NCBI GenBank assembly: GCA_963716925.1
Contig: CAVQUX010000025.1
Coordinates: 310,001-374,000, forward strand
DNA: 64,000 nt
Source: DAISKN01 sp963716925
Lineage (GTDB): Bacteria > Acidobacteriota > Vicinamibacteria > Marinacidobacterales > SMYC01
Direction of reading: 5' to 3'
Shown here: positions 52,221-62,430 of the stretch, in pieces
How positions within the stretch are numbered: position 1 is the first letter of the stretch
Layout of the letters: each line of letters starts with the position of its first letter
Position numbers and translations under genes: made by a program
Notes under the pieces: model-generated
Told to the model about the DNA's origin: nothing
Database searches by the model: none
Seen by the model: the letters and a program-made list of their open reading frames with translations, nothing else

Positions 52221-53333
52221 TCAGCGCGAGGAGGTCGGACCCATGGAAGCGCTCGCTTCCGCCTTGACGTCATGGATCATGACTCCGATGCCTTCGATGG
52301 TGGCGACGATTTTGTCGCCCGGCTTCAGGAAGATCTGATCCGGACGGACCGAGCGCGACATTCCCGTGCCCGCGGGGCTCCCGGCGGCGATGACGTCGCC
52401 GGTCTCGAGGGTGAGGATCGAAGATCCGTACTCGATGAGCTCGTAGACGTTATGGATCATGTCCGAGCTGTGCGAGTCCTGCATCAGCTTTCCGTTGACG
52501 GTGAGCGTCTGCTTCAGGTTCATCGGGTTCTCGACGAACTCCGCCGGAACTACGAACGGGCCCATGGGGGCGAAGGTGTCGTGGCCCTTGCCGATGAGCC
52601 AGTCGGAGCGCTGCTGTTCTTCACCCCGTCCGCCTCGATCGGACATATCGAGCTCGATGGTGTAGCCGAAAATGTGGTTCTTCGCGTTCGCCGCGCTCAC
52701 GTACTTCGCCGGCTCGCCGATGATGACCCCGAGCTCGCACTCCCAGTCGATCTTGTCGCGGCCCTTGGGGATGACGATATCCTCGCCGTTTCCGATCACG
52801 ACGCTCGGCGGCTTGAGGAACAGGTAAGCTATGCCCCGGTTCTTCCGGCGTTCTTCCGCCTCCTTCCGCTGCTCCTCGGGAGTGTTCATCTCCCCGACGT
52901 GCCCGAAGTAGTTCGCGGCGGCGTTCAGGATTTTCCCCGGGTCGATGGGAGGGAGGGTGCGCACCTCCGCAACTTTGTGCACGTAGGAGCGCTTTCCAGA
53001 ATCGATGAGGCTGCCGCCCACGACGTGGTTCACGATCTGGTAGATCCGCCGGTTGTAGCCCATGTGGTAGAGGCCGGCGAGACCCTTCATGTCTTCCGGC
53101 ATCGGAAGCTTCGCGTACTCCGGCTTGCGCTCGAGCTCGCGGTTCGCCGCAACCAGCTCGACCACGATCTGATCCCGCAGAACGATACCGAGCGTCGGCT
53201 CCCCGTCGATCTCGAAAGTGCCGAGCTTGAACGGCTCGGAGAGAGACGGCAATGGCAGGGGCGCTTGCATTGCGAAGCCTACCGCCGCCAGCAGCAGCAC
53301 CGCGGGAGCGGCGCTCGAAATCATCTTTCTCAT
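52221..53333 (-). CDS. Exported fumarylacetoacetate hydrolase (FAH) family protein 2
   Basis: Start 53333 (MRKMISSAAPAVLLLAAVGF) gives a Sec-type signal. The rest parallels FAH protein 1 at nearly every segment: FKLGTFEIDGEPTLGIVL, DWECELGVIIGEP, IFGYTIELDMSDRG, GKGHDTFAPMGPF, AAGSPAGTGMSR. It lacks the FGG insertion that copy 1 has near the DWLIGK motif. The conserved acid residues are kept in both, so both could be active. Copy 2 is first in the operon. Confidence 0.85.
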   Translation of the reverse strand: MRKMISSAAPAVLLLAAVGFAMQAPLPLPSLSEPFKLGTFEIDGEPTLGIVLRDQIVVELVAANRELERKPEYAKLPMPEDMKGLAGLYHMGYNRRIYQIVNHVVGGSLIDSGKRSYVHKVAEVRTLPPIDPGKILNAAANYFGHVGEMNTPEEQRKEAEERRKNRGIAYLFLKPPSVVIGNGEDIVIPKGRDKIDWECELGVIIGEPAKYVSAANAKNHIFGYTIELDMSDRGGRGEEQQRSDWLIGKGHDTFAPMGPFVVPAEFVENPMNLKQTLTVNGKLMQDSHSSDMIHNVYELIEYGSSILTLETGDVIAAGSPAGTGMSRSVRPDQIFLKPGDKIVATIEGIGVMIHDVKAEASASMGPTSSR

Positions 53334-53524
53334 GTCGCTTCGTCCTTTCATCCCTTCGTCTCCTCGTCATTGGGCCCGAGAGACGGTGGCGTGGCAACCG
53401 CAGGATACAGGGGGACCCCCTCGGGTTTCTCCATCAAGAGCGCGATTCTAGGCGCTTGGAAGGGACGCAGGAAGTCTTCGAAGGTAACTTTTTGTACGAG
53501 AATGTCGATTGCGCTCGGACCGAA

Positions 53525-55081
53525 CTACTTGACCAGGAAGTCTTCACGAATGGTGGCCGACTGGGCCGCCACCTCATCGGTGAGCGTGATGAGGACCGCG
53601 TACCCTCCGGGCGTGAAATCCTTCAGAGGTATCGCCGACATGATGCTTCTCTGCCGCTGGTCGGTCGGATAGAGGTACGTGGCTGGAACCTCCCGGTAGC
53701 GGGCGCCGTCCCGCTCGAACCGGTAGCTCAGCTTCAGCGCGTTCTTGCCCTGGTCATTCAGTGCCAGGTTGTACGCCTCGAAATAGACGTTCAGGGCGCC
53801 TTTCGCGGAGAAGGTGCGGGTGAAATTGGGGACGGCTTCGAACTCTCCGAACCGGAAAGGCTCTTTCCTCCCCGCCGGAGGAGGCGGGTCGAGCTTTACG
53901 ATCTGATCCGCCAGGACGACGCTGCTCAGGAACAACGAGGGTCGAGAGAAGTCGGGAACGCGGAGGCTCTCCGTCGCCGTGCGGACGGTATTGCTGGCGT
54001 TGTCCCGCACCGCGAGCTCGAGCTGATATTCTCCCGGCGGGCTGTGGAGGATCACCTGATAGAGGAGGAACTCCTTCGACAGCCTCTCGATTTGATCCCG
54101 GGGCACGCTGAGGGTCTCCTGGCGGTCGAACTCGTCGATAACGCTGCCATCCGCGCCCAGGATGCGGCCGAATACGTCGATGCGGGATTCGACCTGGTCC
54201 GGTTTCTCGAGAAACGTGAAGTCCTTGTAGGGAACCCGGATCGTCACCGGCACCGTGACCCGTCCGTCGTTCGCGCGGTAGAATTCGATGCGCCGCTCGC
54301 CTTCGAGCGCGCCGCCTCCGAAGCTGAACTTGCTTCGCACTTCGGCTCCGAGCGGCTGGAGCTGTCTCTCCGGAATCTGCGATACGAGGGCGAGCTCGTT
54401 GATCCTCTCGATCTCCGGCAGCCCGCCGTCTCCGTAGTGCACCGTTCCCGTTCGCCCGAAGTTCCAGGCGCGCATCTCGGCAATGGTGATGGCGTCGTGG
54501 TAGGGCTCGTCGATCAACGCTTCCAGCTGCCGTGTGGCATCGGCATCCTTGAGGAGATTGAACGACAGCTCGTACTCGCCGGTGAGGTACTTGTCGACGA
54601 AGGCGATCTCCATGTTCGGCGGGAGTCGGGGATGGGCGGGCCGGCGGTAGATCCAGACTTCCGTAGGGTACTGATGCATCTGGCGGCCCATGGGATCCGA
54701 GTCGATCTCGTCGGGCGGGCCGAGGAGGACGTACATGCGGCCCATGTCCGTCCGGAAGCCCGGCCGGCCGGAGCCGAAGAACTTGTTCACGTAGGCGAGG
54801 CGCCGGTAGTGCTCGATCTTGTACTCGTTCTCCGGAGTCTCCGGCGTGGGATCGCGGCGCCTCCAGAAGCCTTCGATGAACTGCACGCGCTCCTCGGGGC
54901 TCCTGAGGCTCTCGAAAACCTCCCGCTCGTTCTTGGTGATGATGTAGGCGGCGATCTCTTCGAGCCAGAGCTCGCTGGCTTCCTCTTCGGTGAGGTTCTC
55001 GAACCTCTTCTGGAGCGCGCCGCCGACGGAGGGGAGGCAAAGCGATAGACCGAGAAGGACGGCGGTGGGCCCCGCTCTCAT
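53525..55081 (-). CDS. GWxTD domain secreted protein
   Basis: The 518-residue protein has a signal peptide (about 1-22, ending VGGA) and the GWxTD-domain block EEEASELWLEEIAAYIITKNER, EGFWRRRDPTPETPENEY, YVNKFFGSGRPGFRTDMGRMYVLLGPPDEID. This domain is known almost only from Acidobacteriota and a few relatives. A beta-rich C-terminal region follows (YELSFNLLKDAD..., SYRFERDG). Role unknown; similar proteins stand next to TonB receptors, as here. Confidence 0.85.
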   Translation of the reverse strand: MRAGPTAVLLGLSLCLPSVGGALQKRFENLTEEEASELWLEEIAAYIITKNEREVFESLRSPEERVQFIEGFWRRRDPTPETPENEYKIEHYRRLAYVNKFFGSGRPGFRTDMGRMYVLLGPPDEIDSDPMGRQMHQYPTEVWIYRRPAHPRLPPNMEIAFVDKYLTGEYELSFNLLKDADATRQLEALIDEPYHDAITIAEMRAWNFGRTGTVHYGDGGLPEIERINELALVSQIPERQLQPLGAEVRSKFSFGGGALEGERRIEFYRANDGRVTVPVTIRVPYKDFTFLEKPDQVESRIDVFGRILGADGSVIDEFDRQETLSVPRDQIERLSKEFLLYQVILHSPPGEYQLELAVRDNASNTVRTATESLRVPDFSRPSLFLSSVVLADQIVKLDPPPPAGRKEPFRFGEFEAVPNFTRTFSAKGALNVYFEAYNLALNDQGKNALKLSYRFERDGARYREVPATYLYPTDQRQRSIMSAIPLKDFTPGGYAVLITLTDEVAAQSATIREDFLVK

Positions 55082-55129
55082 AGGTTCATTGTCTTACAAC
55101 AGCCCGCCGCGGGGCGCAAGGCGGAGATT

Positions 55130-55167
55130 CGCAGGGCCGGGCTCCCTTTCGGAAGTCCGGCCCCGCG
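55130..55167 (-). terminator. Stem-loop downstream of the TonB receptor gene
   Basis: On the minus strand CGCGGGGCCGGACTTCC and GGGAGCCCGGCCCTGCG can pair with two or three mismatches around a GAAA loop, just after the receptor stop codon. There is no clear T run, so it may slow decay or end transcription with Rho. Confidence 0.45.
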
Positions 55168-55173
55168 AAACGG

Positions 55174-58100
55174 TCAGAAAGTGAAGCGGAGGCCGAGCTG
55201 CATCTGCCGGGGCAAGTAAGCGGCGGTCGACGTCAGAAACGCCCCGCTCGCGCGGTTGGACACGACCGGCGTCAGGTTCGTCCGGTTGGTGACGTTGAAC
55301 ATGTCCCAGAAGAGGCCGATCGATCGGTCTTCTCCGAGGTTGAAGTTGTAGCGCACCGAGAAGTTCAGCTCGAAGTAGCTCGGCCCGTCGATCCCGTAGG
55401 GGACCGCCCGCCCCTGAGAGTCGACCTCGGAGGCGATGGGAGCGCCGCTGTCCGTCACGCCCTGGATCGGCCGGTCGGTGCGGTCGTTGTCCCGGTTGTC
55501 GTCCCCTCCCGTCGTCTCGTTGCTCGGAGCGCCCGATTGGGTGCTCACCACCGCGGACACGGTCAGCCCCTCGAACAGGTTGAACGTGCCGTTGAGGTTC
55601 AGCACGTGAGCGCGGTCGAACTGGAACCGGCCATAGTCGGCGCGGAGGTCGTTGTCGAGCCACACCCTTCTCTCGATGCCGACGCCGACGTAGTTCGACC
55701 TCTGCCACGTGTAGGCAATGCGCGAGCTCCACCGGTCGGAGAAGCGCTTGTTCAGGGCGACCTGCAGGGACTTGTAGTCCCCATCCAGCTCGCTCCGGGT
55801 CTGGTACTGCAGCACGCGCCGGAAGCTGGTGTCGCGCGCCTCGCCGGGAATGAGAATCCCCCGTGGGGTCGAAGACGTCCACACCCGGCCGCACACCGTT
55901 GACCGGCTCGTTGATGTCGATGAGACCGAGCTGATCGCGGGTCGCGTTGCCGACGTAGTCGAACGTCAGGGCGAGGTCCCGCACGAGCTCGCGCTGCATC
56001 CCGAGGCTCCATCCCCACTGGTAGGGCATGGCCCGATCCGGAGAGTCGAGGCGGGGCTCGCCGTTGTAGGTGTCGCCCGCGAGGACCTGGTCTCGGGTGG
56101 CTTCCAGCTCGGCCTGTCCCTCTGCACTGAGCACGGCGATGCCGAGATTTCCCGCCGAATCCGTCGTCACGTCGGGGACGAGCACCGCACTGCCCTCTTC
56201 GTCCACGGTGATCGTGGGAAACTCGGTGAGGATGCCGTTTCGGATGACGTCGATGTCCACCTGGCCGCGAGTCCAGGTGGAGAACCGCCCGAACCCGCCG
56301 CGAACGACGGTCTTGCCGTCCCCCACGGGGTCCCAGGCGAAGCCCAGACGAGGCGCGAAATCGTTTCCGCTGTCCGGGACGATGTTCTGGTAATCCCACC
56401 GGAGGCCGAGGTTCAGAGTCAGCCGGTCGTTCAGGCGCCACTTGTCCTGGACGAAGAAGTTGGCGCGCCAGTCCTTGCTCACGGCGTCGAACTGATCGAG
56501 GCCCGGCGGTCCTACCGTGATGGAGAACTGCTCGGGATAGGTATCCTCGTTCGCGGGGTCGTACGGAAGGTCGGAGCCGAACTCGAACAGCCCCGAGTTG
56601 GCGAGGCCCTGGGGATCGACGCCGTTCCGGCTGTAGCCCGCCCCGAACTTGAAGTTGTGATCGCCGTTCCAGCCCGGAACGAAATAGCTGTAGGTGTCGG
56701 AGATGTCGAGGGTCCGGATGATCTGGAAGAGCCCCGATCCCTCGCCTCCACCGGCGAGATATCCAGGGTGCTCTTGCCCGGGGACCAGCGCGAACTGGTT
56801 GCCCTGCATGCCGATCCAGCTGCGTACTGTCGTCGAAGAAGAACTGGCTTCCCGTCCCTCGCTCTTCGCGAATGACGAGTACCCGCAGGGAGTTCGAGGC
56901 CGAATCTCCCATGATCGAGGTCAGCGAGAAGGCGAGGCTCAAGTCCTGGTCGACCTCGCTGTCGTAGGCGTCGCCCACGGCCTCGTTCTCGTTGAAATCC
57001 TCGCCGATGGCAGGAGCCTTTTCGGTGACGACTCGCGCCGAGAGGACGTGATTGGGGTTGAGCTGGACGTCTCCTCGAGCGAAGAAGTTGTTGGCGGTGA
57101 CCTCGAACGTACCCACCTGATCCTGGGCGATGGGGAAACCTTCGGGAGAAAACGTCTTGAAGCCGCTCGTTTTCTCCTCGTCCCGCTCGTAGTTGAAATA
57201 GAAATGGGCCTTGTCGCGGACGATGGGGCCGCCGATCCCGAATCCGGCCTGGAGCGTCTGCTCGTCCGGCTTCGGCTCATCTTCGGGAAGAAACGCGCTC
57301 CGGGAGTACAGCGAGTCGTTGCGGAAATAGCCGTAGGCCCTGCCGGAGAACTCGTTGGTCCCACTGCGGGTGACCACGTTCACCACCGCTCCCGACGCTC
57401 CCCCGAACTCGGCCGCGTACTGGTTCGAGAGCACCTGATACTCGGAGATGATGTCGAGCACGACCCGCACCTGCGAGCCAGGACCCGCCCCCAGCAGGTC
57501 GTCGTTGTTGTAGGCGCCGTCGATCATGAACATGTTGTTGGCGGTCATCGATCCGTTGGCATTCACCTGGCCGCCTTCGAAGGTGGAGTTCCCGGGCTGC
57601 GGCGTCATGCCGGGAACGTACTTCGTGAGATCGGCGAACTGACGGAAGTTCGTCGGAATGTTGTCGATCTCCTGAGTGGCGAGCGTCCCGCCGATGCGGC
57701 TGCTGGTGAGCTCGATTAGAGGGGCTTCGCCGGTGACCGTCACCACCTCTTCGATGGTGGCCAGCTCGAGGTCGAAGTTGACGGTCAGCTCGGCACCCGC
57801 GCCTACGACCAGTCCCGTCTGTTTCACGGTGCTGAATCCCTGCATCTCGACCGTGACGTCATAGGTACCCGGGCGCAGGTTGCCGACGATGTAGGCCCCG
57901 TCTTCCCCGGAAATAGTCGTTCGCGAGAAGCCGGTGGCCGGCTCACCGAGGGTAATGGTCGCGCCGGGAAGCGGCAGCCCGCTCGGGTCGCGAACGCGTC
58001 CGTTGAGCTCGGCGTTCTGGGTTTGCCCCAGTGCGGCGGCCGGCAGGATCATCGCGGTAGCCACGAGAGCGGCGAGCCAAGGCATGTTACTACGCATCAT
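55174..58100 (-). CDS. TonB-dependent receptor with N-terminal carboxypeptidase-regulatory-like domain, two +1 frameshifts
   Basis: AGGAGGT precedes the ATG. A signal peptide ends GQTQN; then a CarboxypepD_reg-like beta-sandwich (AELNGRVRDPSGLPLPGATITLG, DGAYIVGNLRPGTYDVTVEM) and the TonB plug (PGMTPQPGNSTFEGGQVNANGS, EYQVLSNQYAAEFGGASGAVVNVVTRSGTNEFSG). One shift is near 56813-56817, next to a GATC, and one is at 55854-55858 where GAATC should be GATC (then FDPTGDLIPGEARD). With both repaired the protein is about 974 residues and ends in the barrel with a terminal Phe. It should be an outer-membrane importer of large oligosaccharides, peptides or metal complexes, though its substrate is not evident. 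Confidence 0.85.
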
Positions 58101-58315
58101 GGACCTCCTAGCGGAAAGACTCGGGAGTAAGAACTGGGCGCTCTCCTTCGACCCAATGCACGCAACGGAATTGGGAAGTCCGTAGCCCCGCCCGAGAGCT
58201 CAGGCCAATCACGATGTTTGCTCGGCATTTGCGAACGCGGCCGAATCTTACTGGCAGCTAAGTGGTTCTAATGTCGCAGAATGTAATTGCTTGTATCGCC
58301 TTGTCGCGGGCCCGT

Positions 58316-58997
58316 TCATTCGACCAGTTTGTAACCGATCCCGTAGGCGGTGAGGATGTGACGGGGGTTGTGGGGGTCGACCTCGATCTTCTTTCGAAGG
58401 TGGACGATGAGGTTGTCGACGGCCCTCGAGGTCGCCTGAGGAGAATAACCGAGCACGTGCTCCATCAGCTCTTCGCGGGTGACCACCTCGCCGCGGCGGG
58501 TCACGAGGTAACGAAGCAGCTCGAACTCTCGGAACGATAGCTTCACGGTGCGCCCGCGGCGAGTCGCCTGCTGGCGGGAGAAATCGATCTCCAGGCTTCC
58601 CAGCCGGAACCGCTGGGCATCGGGGAGCTGCGGCTGTGAGCGGCGCAACAGCGCACGGACTCGTCCCGAGAGCTCCTGGACGCTGAACGGCTTGAGCACG
58701 TAGTCGTCGGCGCCTACATCGAAGCCCCGCACCCGGTCCGACTCTTCCTTGCGAACGCTCAGCATCAGGATCAGCAGAATCCAGGCCCGTCGCCCGGAGC
58801 CTCCGGCAGACGTCGAACCCGTTCAGTCGCGGGAGCATGATGTCGAGGATGAGAAGGTCGGGCTTGAGCGACGTTGCCGCGTCCAGCCCGGCCTGCCCGT
58901 CGGGAGCGGTGGAGACCCGGTAGCCCTCGTACTCGAAGTTCCGTCGCAGACCTTCCCTGAGGCCTTCGTCGTCCTCGACGATGAGCAGATGGTTCAT
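58316..58997 (-). CDS. OmpR/PhoB-family response regulator, with one +1 frameshift
   Basis: The receiver domain starts MNHLLIVEDDEGLREGLRRNFEYEGYRV, with phosphoacceptor Asp52 in LLILDIMLPRLNG. At 58777-58781 GAATC replaces GATC; with GATC the helix-4 strand reads TGLDLLILMLSVRKEESD and continues to VLKPFSVQEL and the DNA-binding domain KLSFREFELLRYLVTRRGEVVTREELMEHVLG. The intact product is about 226 residues. It starts seven bases after the kinase gene and is its partner. Confidence 0.9.
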
Positions 58998-59004
58998 CCC
59001 GTCC

Positions 59005-60693
59005 TCAAGCCGCCGACACCGGGAGGAGAATGGTGAAGCGGCTCCCCTGACCGGGGGCGCTCTCGACCTCGATGCGGCCCTCGTGGGCCTTCACCACCGT
59101 CTCGGCGATGGAGAGCCCCAGCCCCGCACCCTTGACTTCCGTCGACCTCGCGGAGCGGCCGCGGTAGAAGCGCTCGAAGATGCGGGAAATCTCGTCCTCT
59201 TCGAGCCCCGGGCCTCTATCCTGCACTTCGAGGGCGATCGAGCCGTTGCGGCGCTCCGCCGCGACCCGGATCGGCTGGTCCACGGAGCTGTATTTCACGG
59301 CGTTATCGATGAGGTTGTACACCGCCCTCACCAGCCCACGCCGATCGGCGTCGATGTCGGGAAGGTTCTCCTCGACGACGAGCGACACGTCGCGGGGCAC
59401 CGCGTCGTGCGCCGGGAGCATGTCGATCGCCTCCTCGAGGATCTCGCGAGGCGAGCACTTTTCCCGCTCGGGCGAGCGCTGTTCCGCCTCCAGCCTGGAG
59501 AAATCCAGGATCTCCTCGAGCATGTCGCCGAGGGTCTCGGATTGCTGCCGCAGGCGGCGGTAGAAATCCAGTTGATCCTCCCGTTTCACGCGCCCCAGCT
59601 CGAGCATCTCCGAGTAGAGCCGGATGAGAGAAAGCGGCGTCTTGAGCTCGTGGGAGATCCCGGAGATGAACCGCGACTTCAAGTCGGAGAGCTCCGCCTC
59701 GCGGGTCATGGATCGGGCGATGAGCCCCGTTCCCACCGCGAGCGCGACGATACCGGCGGCGACGATCGCCAGGTTCCCGAGAGCGCTCACCTGCAGTCCC
59801 TGGTGAAGCCCGCCTTGCGGCTCTTCCACCACGAAGCGCCAGAGAGGCGGACCCTCGACGCCGGGGAGCCGCTCGATGGGAAGGCCGAAGGACGCGGGAA
59901 GCTCGAGCGAAGCGCCCAGTCCTTCGGGCTGGAAGCACTCGGGGACGCCGAGAAGACACTCCCCGTTCGTCCCGAGAAACGCGACGGATTCGTTCATGGG
60001 GCCTTCGCGCTCCAGCACGGGCTGGATGCGGGCGTGAAAGAAACCCGGCAGCGTTTCCGTCGCGAACCGGTCGAGGTCGACGGTGAAGCCCACCACCCCC
60101 TCGTCCCCCGTGTCTTCCAGATCCACGATCCGGTGGACGACGATCTGAAGCGGCGGGCCCTCCCCGGAGGCGCGGTACTCGGCCCACCTCCGGGAATCCG
60201 TGTTTCGGGTCCAGACCCACTTCGGGAACCGGGACAGGAGCTCGGGGTCCCGCACGAAGCGCTGATCCTTCACGTCATAGATGAGCGTCTCCTCGCGCGG
60301 GGCCGGGGCCGCCCAGATGAAGAACCGGTCGACGTATGGATAGAGCCGATGGGCGTCGTCGAACTCGCGCGCCAGCGCCTCGAGGTTCATGCGCACCACG
60401 TCGGCGTGCACCACTCCTGGAAGAAAATCGATCCGAGCGGCGTTCATCTCGCTCTGGAGCACTTCGATGGCCGCTCTCGCGGTGGCGCGATTGCTCTGCG
60501 ATTCGATGAGCCGGGACTGGTTGTGAATCTCCCCGAGCCAGCGGTACTGGGTGAATGCGATGGCCGCGAGCGGGATGCCGAAGGCGAGCGCCGGAACCAG
60601 CTGCCGTTTCCAGGAAAGATTTCGGACAGAGAACACTTTCGCCCAGCCTCCGAGACTCGCCCGCAGAATATTCGAGAGGGCGTTTCTTCGCAA
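59005..60693 (-). CDS. Sensor histidine kinase
   Basis: The frame opens at TTG 60693; a GTG at about 60636 is an alternative. Two membrane helices (about 32-50 and 312-335) bracket a periplasmic sensor region of about 260 residues without a known domain. HAMP-like linker, H-box SGISHELKTPLSLI (His348), N-box LIDNAVKYSSVD, and G boxes DRGPGLEEDEI and GAGLGLSIAETVVKAHEG follow. It phosphorylates the response regulator downstream. The long extracellular sensor may detect a ligand at the outer face; the signal is unknown. Confidence 0.9.
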   Translation of the reverse strand: MRRNALSNILRASLGGWAKVFSVRNLSWKRQLVPALAFGIPLAAIAFTQYRWLGEIHNQSRLIESQSNRATARAAIEVLQSEMNAARIDFLPGVVHADVVRMNLEALAREFDDAHRLYPYVDRFFIWAAPAPREETLIYDVKDQRFVRDPELLSRFPKWVWTRNTDSRRWAEYRASGEGPPLQIVVHRIVDLEDTGDEGVVGFTVDLDRFATETLPGFFHARIQPVLEREGPMNESVAFLGTNGECLLGVPECFQPEGLGASLELPASFGLPIERLPGVEGPPLWRFVVEEPQGGLHQGLQVSALGNLAIVAAGIVALAVGTGLIARSMTREAELSDLKSRFISGISHELKTPLSLIRLYSEMLELGRVKREDQLDFYRRLRQQSETLGDMLEEILDFSRLEAEQRSPEREKCSPREILEEAIDMLPAHDAVPRDVSLVVEENLPDIDADRRGLVRAVYNLIDNAVKYSSVDQPIRVAAERRNGSIALEVQDRGPGLEEDEISRIFERFYRGRSARSTEVKGAGLGLSIAETVVKAHEGRIEVESAPGQGSRFTILLPVSAA

Positions 60694-60910
60694 GGACCCC
60701 TCAGAATCGGACCAGGCGGGTGAGCTTCACCACGAACGTCCGGTTGTCGAGAACGGGAAAGCCGCGAGCCCTGTCGCCCGGGTCCACATGAGCAGAGGGC
60801 GTCATTCTGAAGGCTCACGAGCCGGGCTGAGGTCGCTTTCGGTAATAGATTGTCGGAGAGTGTCTGGCCGGCTACTTGCCGCGTGGGGAACGCCCCGCGG
60901 CGCGGATGCG

Positions 60911-62420
60911 CTACGGCTCCGGAACGCGCTCGAAGATTTCCCCGTCCTCGATATCGGCCTCGAGCGAGGCCGCTTTCCCCTCGGGCGAAAGGCGGAACGT
61001 CACCAGGCTCTTCCCCATCACCGGGTCGCGCCAGCGCACGAGGAACGTGTCGTAGTGCCAGTGCTCGAGATCCCCCACCCAGGCGGTGTGCCGACGAACT
61101 ACGAGGCGCCCCTCCTCGAGGGACAGGACGAGCTTCCCGTACATCTCGTTCTGGTAGGTCCCGGCGTAGCTATCGAGAGCAAGGGAGGGCGAGGTGCCCG
61201 AGACCCGCGATTCCAGGCGCTTTCTCTCCTGCTCCTCCTGCAGCTTCTCCTGCTTCGTGCCGAGCTCCCGGAAACGTGCCCGCCAATCCGTCGCTCCTTC
61301 GGCTCCGAGGTACGCATCCAGGATGTGGTAGGTGACCGCCGCATGGGCGAGAGAGCCCGCGGGGGAAGTGTTGGTGAGGACGACGATTCCGAGCTCCTCC
61401 TCCGGCGCCAGGAGGATTCTGTGAAAGCATCCCGTCGATGCCGCCGCTGTGCGTCGCGACGAGGCGGCCTCGATAATCCCGAAGTCCCCACCCGAGCCCG
61501 TACGTCGAGAAGTGAGTCGAGGGAAAGAGTGCCTTCGACTCCGCCGACATCGGATACATGATGTTCGGCTCGAAGACCTCGGCCGCGGATTCCTTGCTCA
61601 AGATCCGTTTTCCTTCGAGCTCGCCCTCTCCCAGCATCAGGAGCATCCAGCGGGTCATCTCCGAAGCGCTCGAGAGAATCGAGCCCGCGGGAGCGACGTT
61701 ATCGATGTTTCGATGGGGCACGGGCACCACTTTCCCGTCGATCTTCTCGTGGGGCTGGGCGACGTTCGAAAGGCCCTCGAGATCGCGGACGCTCGTCCGG
61801 CTTCTCGCCATCCCCAGAGGCCCGAGGAGGCGGGCGCGGACGAAGTCGTCCCAGCTCTCCCCGCCCACTTCCTCCAGGACCTCGCCCGCCGCGAGGAACA
61901 TCGTGTTCTGGTATCCCGCCTCGGAGCGGAAGCTGGAGTTGGGCTCGAGGAACCGGACCCGGCGGACGATCTCCTCGCGATCGAAATCGCTCGCGTACCA
62001 GTTGAAGTCGCCGCGCCGTCCGAGACCGCTCCGGTGCGACAGCAGGTCGCGCACCGTGATCTCGCGGGTCACGTACGGGTCCCAGAGGGCGAACCAGGGA
62101 AGGTGCGCGGTGACCCGGTCGTCCCAACCCATCTTCTTCTCGTCGACCAGGATGCCGATCGCCGCCGCGGTGAAGGCCTTGGTGTTGGAGCCGATGGCGA
62201 AGAGCGTGTTCTCGTCGACGCCCTCGCCGCTTCCGAGCTTGGTTTCGCCGAAGCCCCGAGCGTAGACCACCCGTCCATCCTTCACCACGGCGACGGCGAG
62301 CCCCACGACCCCCCATTCGCCCCGAACGTCTTCGACGTAGCGGTCGAGGTTCTTCGGAAGCGCCTTCTGAGGAACGGTGTAGGAAGAGACGAGGATCGCG
62401 GCGAGAGCGAGACGTATCAT
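60911..62420 (-). CDS. Exported serine beta-lactamase / D-aminopeptidase-like (S12) hydrolase, with one +1 frameshift
   Basis: A signal peptide starts MIRLALAAILVSSYTV. The beta-lactamase (class C-like) domain has SNTKAF (Ser-x-x-Lys motif), YQN, DLLSHRSGLGRRGDFNW and HSGGIDGM. At 61415-61419 GATTC stands for GATC; with GATC the sequence reads HSGGIDGMLSQILLAPEEELGIVVLTN and joins the C-terminal frame that ends with VRWRDPVMGKSLVTFRLSPEG at 60911. The intact protein is about 502 residues. It is likely an esterase, peptidase or penicillin-binding-like enzyme in the periplasm, not necessarily a drug-resistance enzyme. Confidence 0.83.
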
Positions 62421-62430
62421 GAAACGGCTC

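Noticed and set aside
60694..60910. Gene in the gap before the sensor kinase
   Set aside because: Short open frames here have no motifs and are antisense or off-frame; the gap probably holds only the kinase promoter and the 3' region of the beta-lactamase-like gene.
1069..61419. Calling all frameshifted genes decayed pseudogenes
   Set aside because: Each has exactly one or two +1 changes at a shared motif and otherwise fully conserved sequence, which is not the pattern of random decay.
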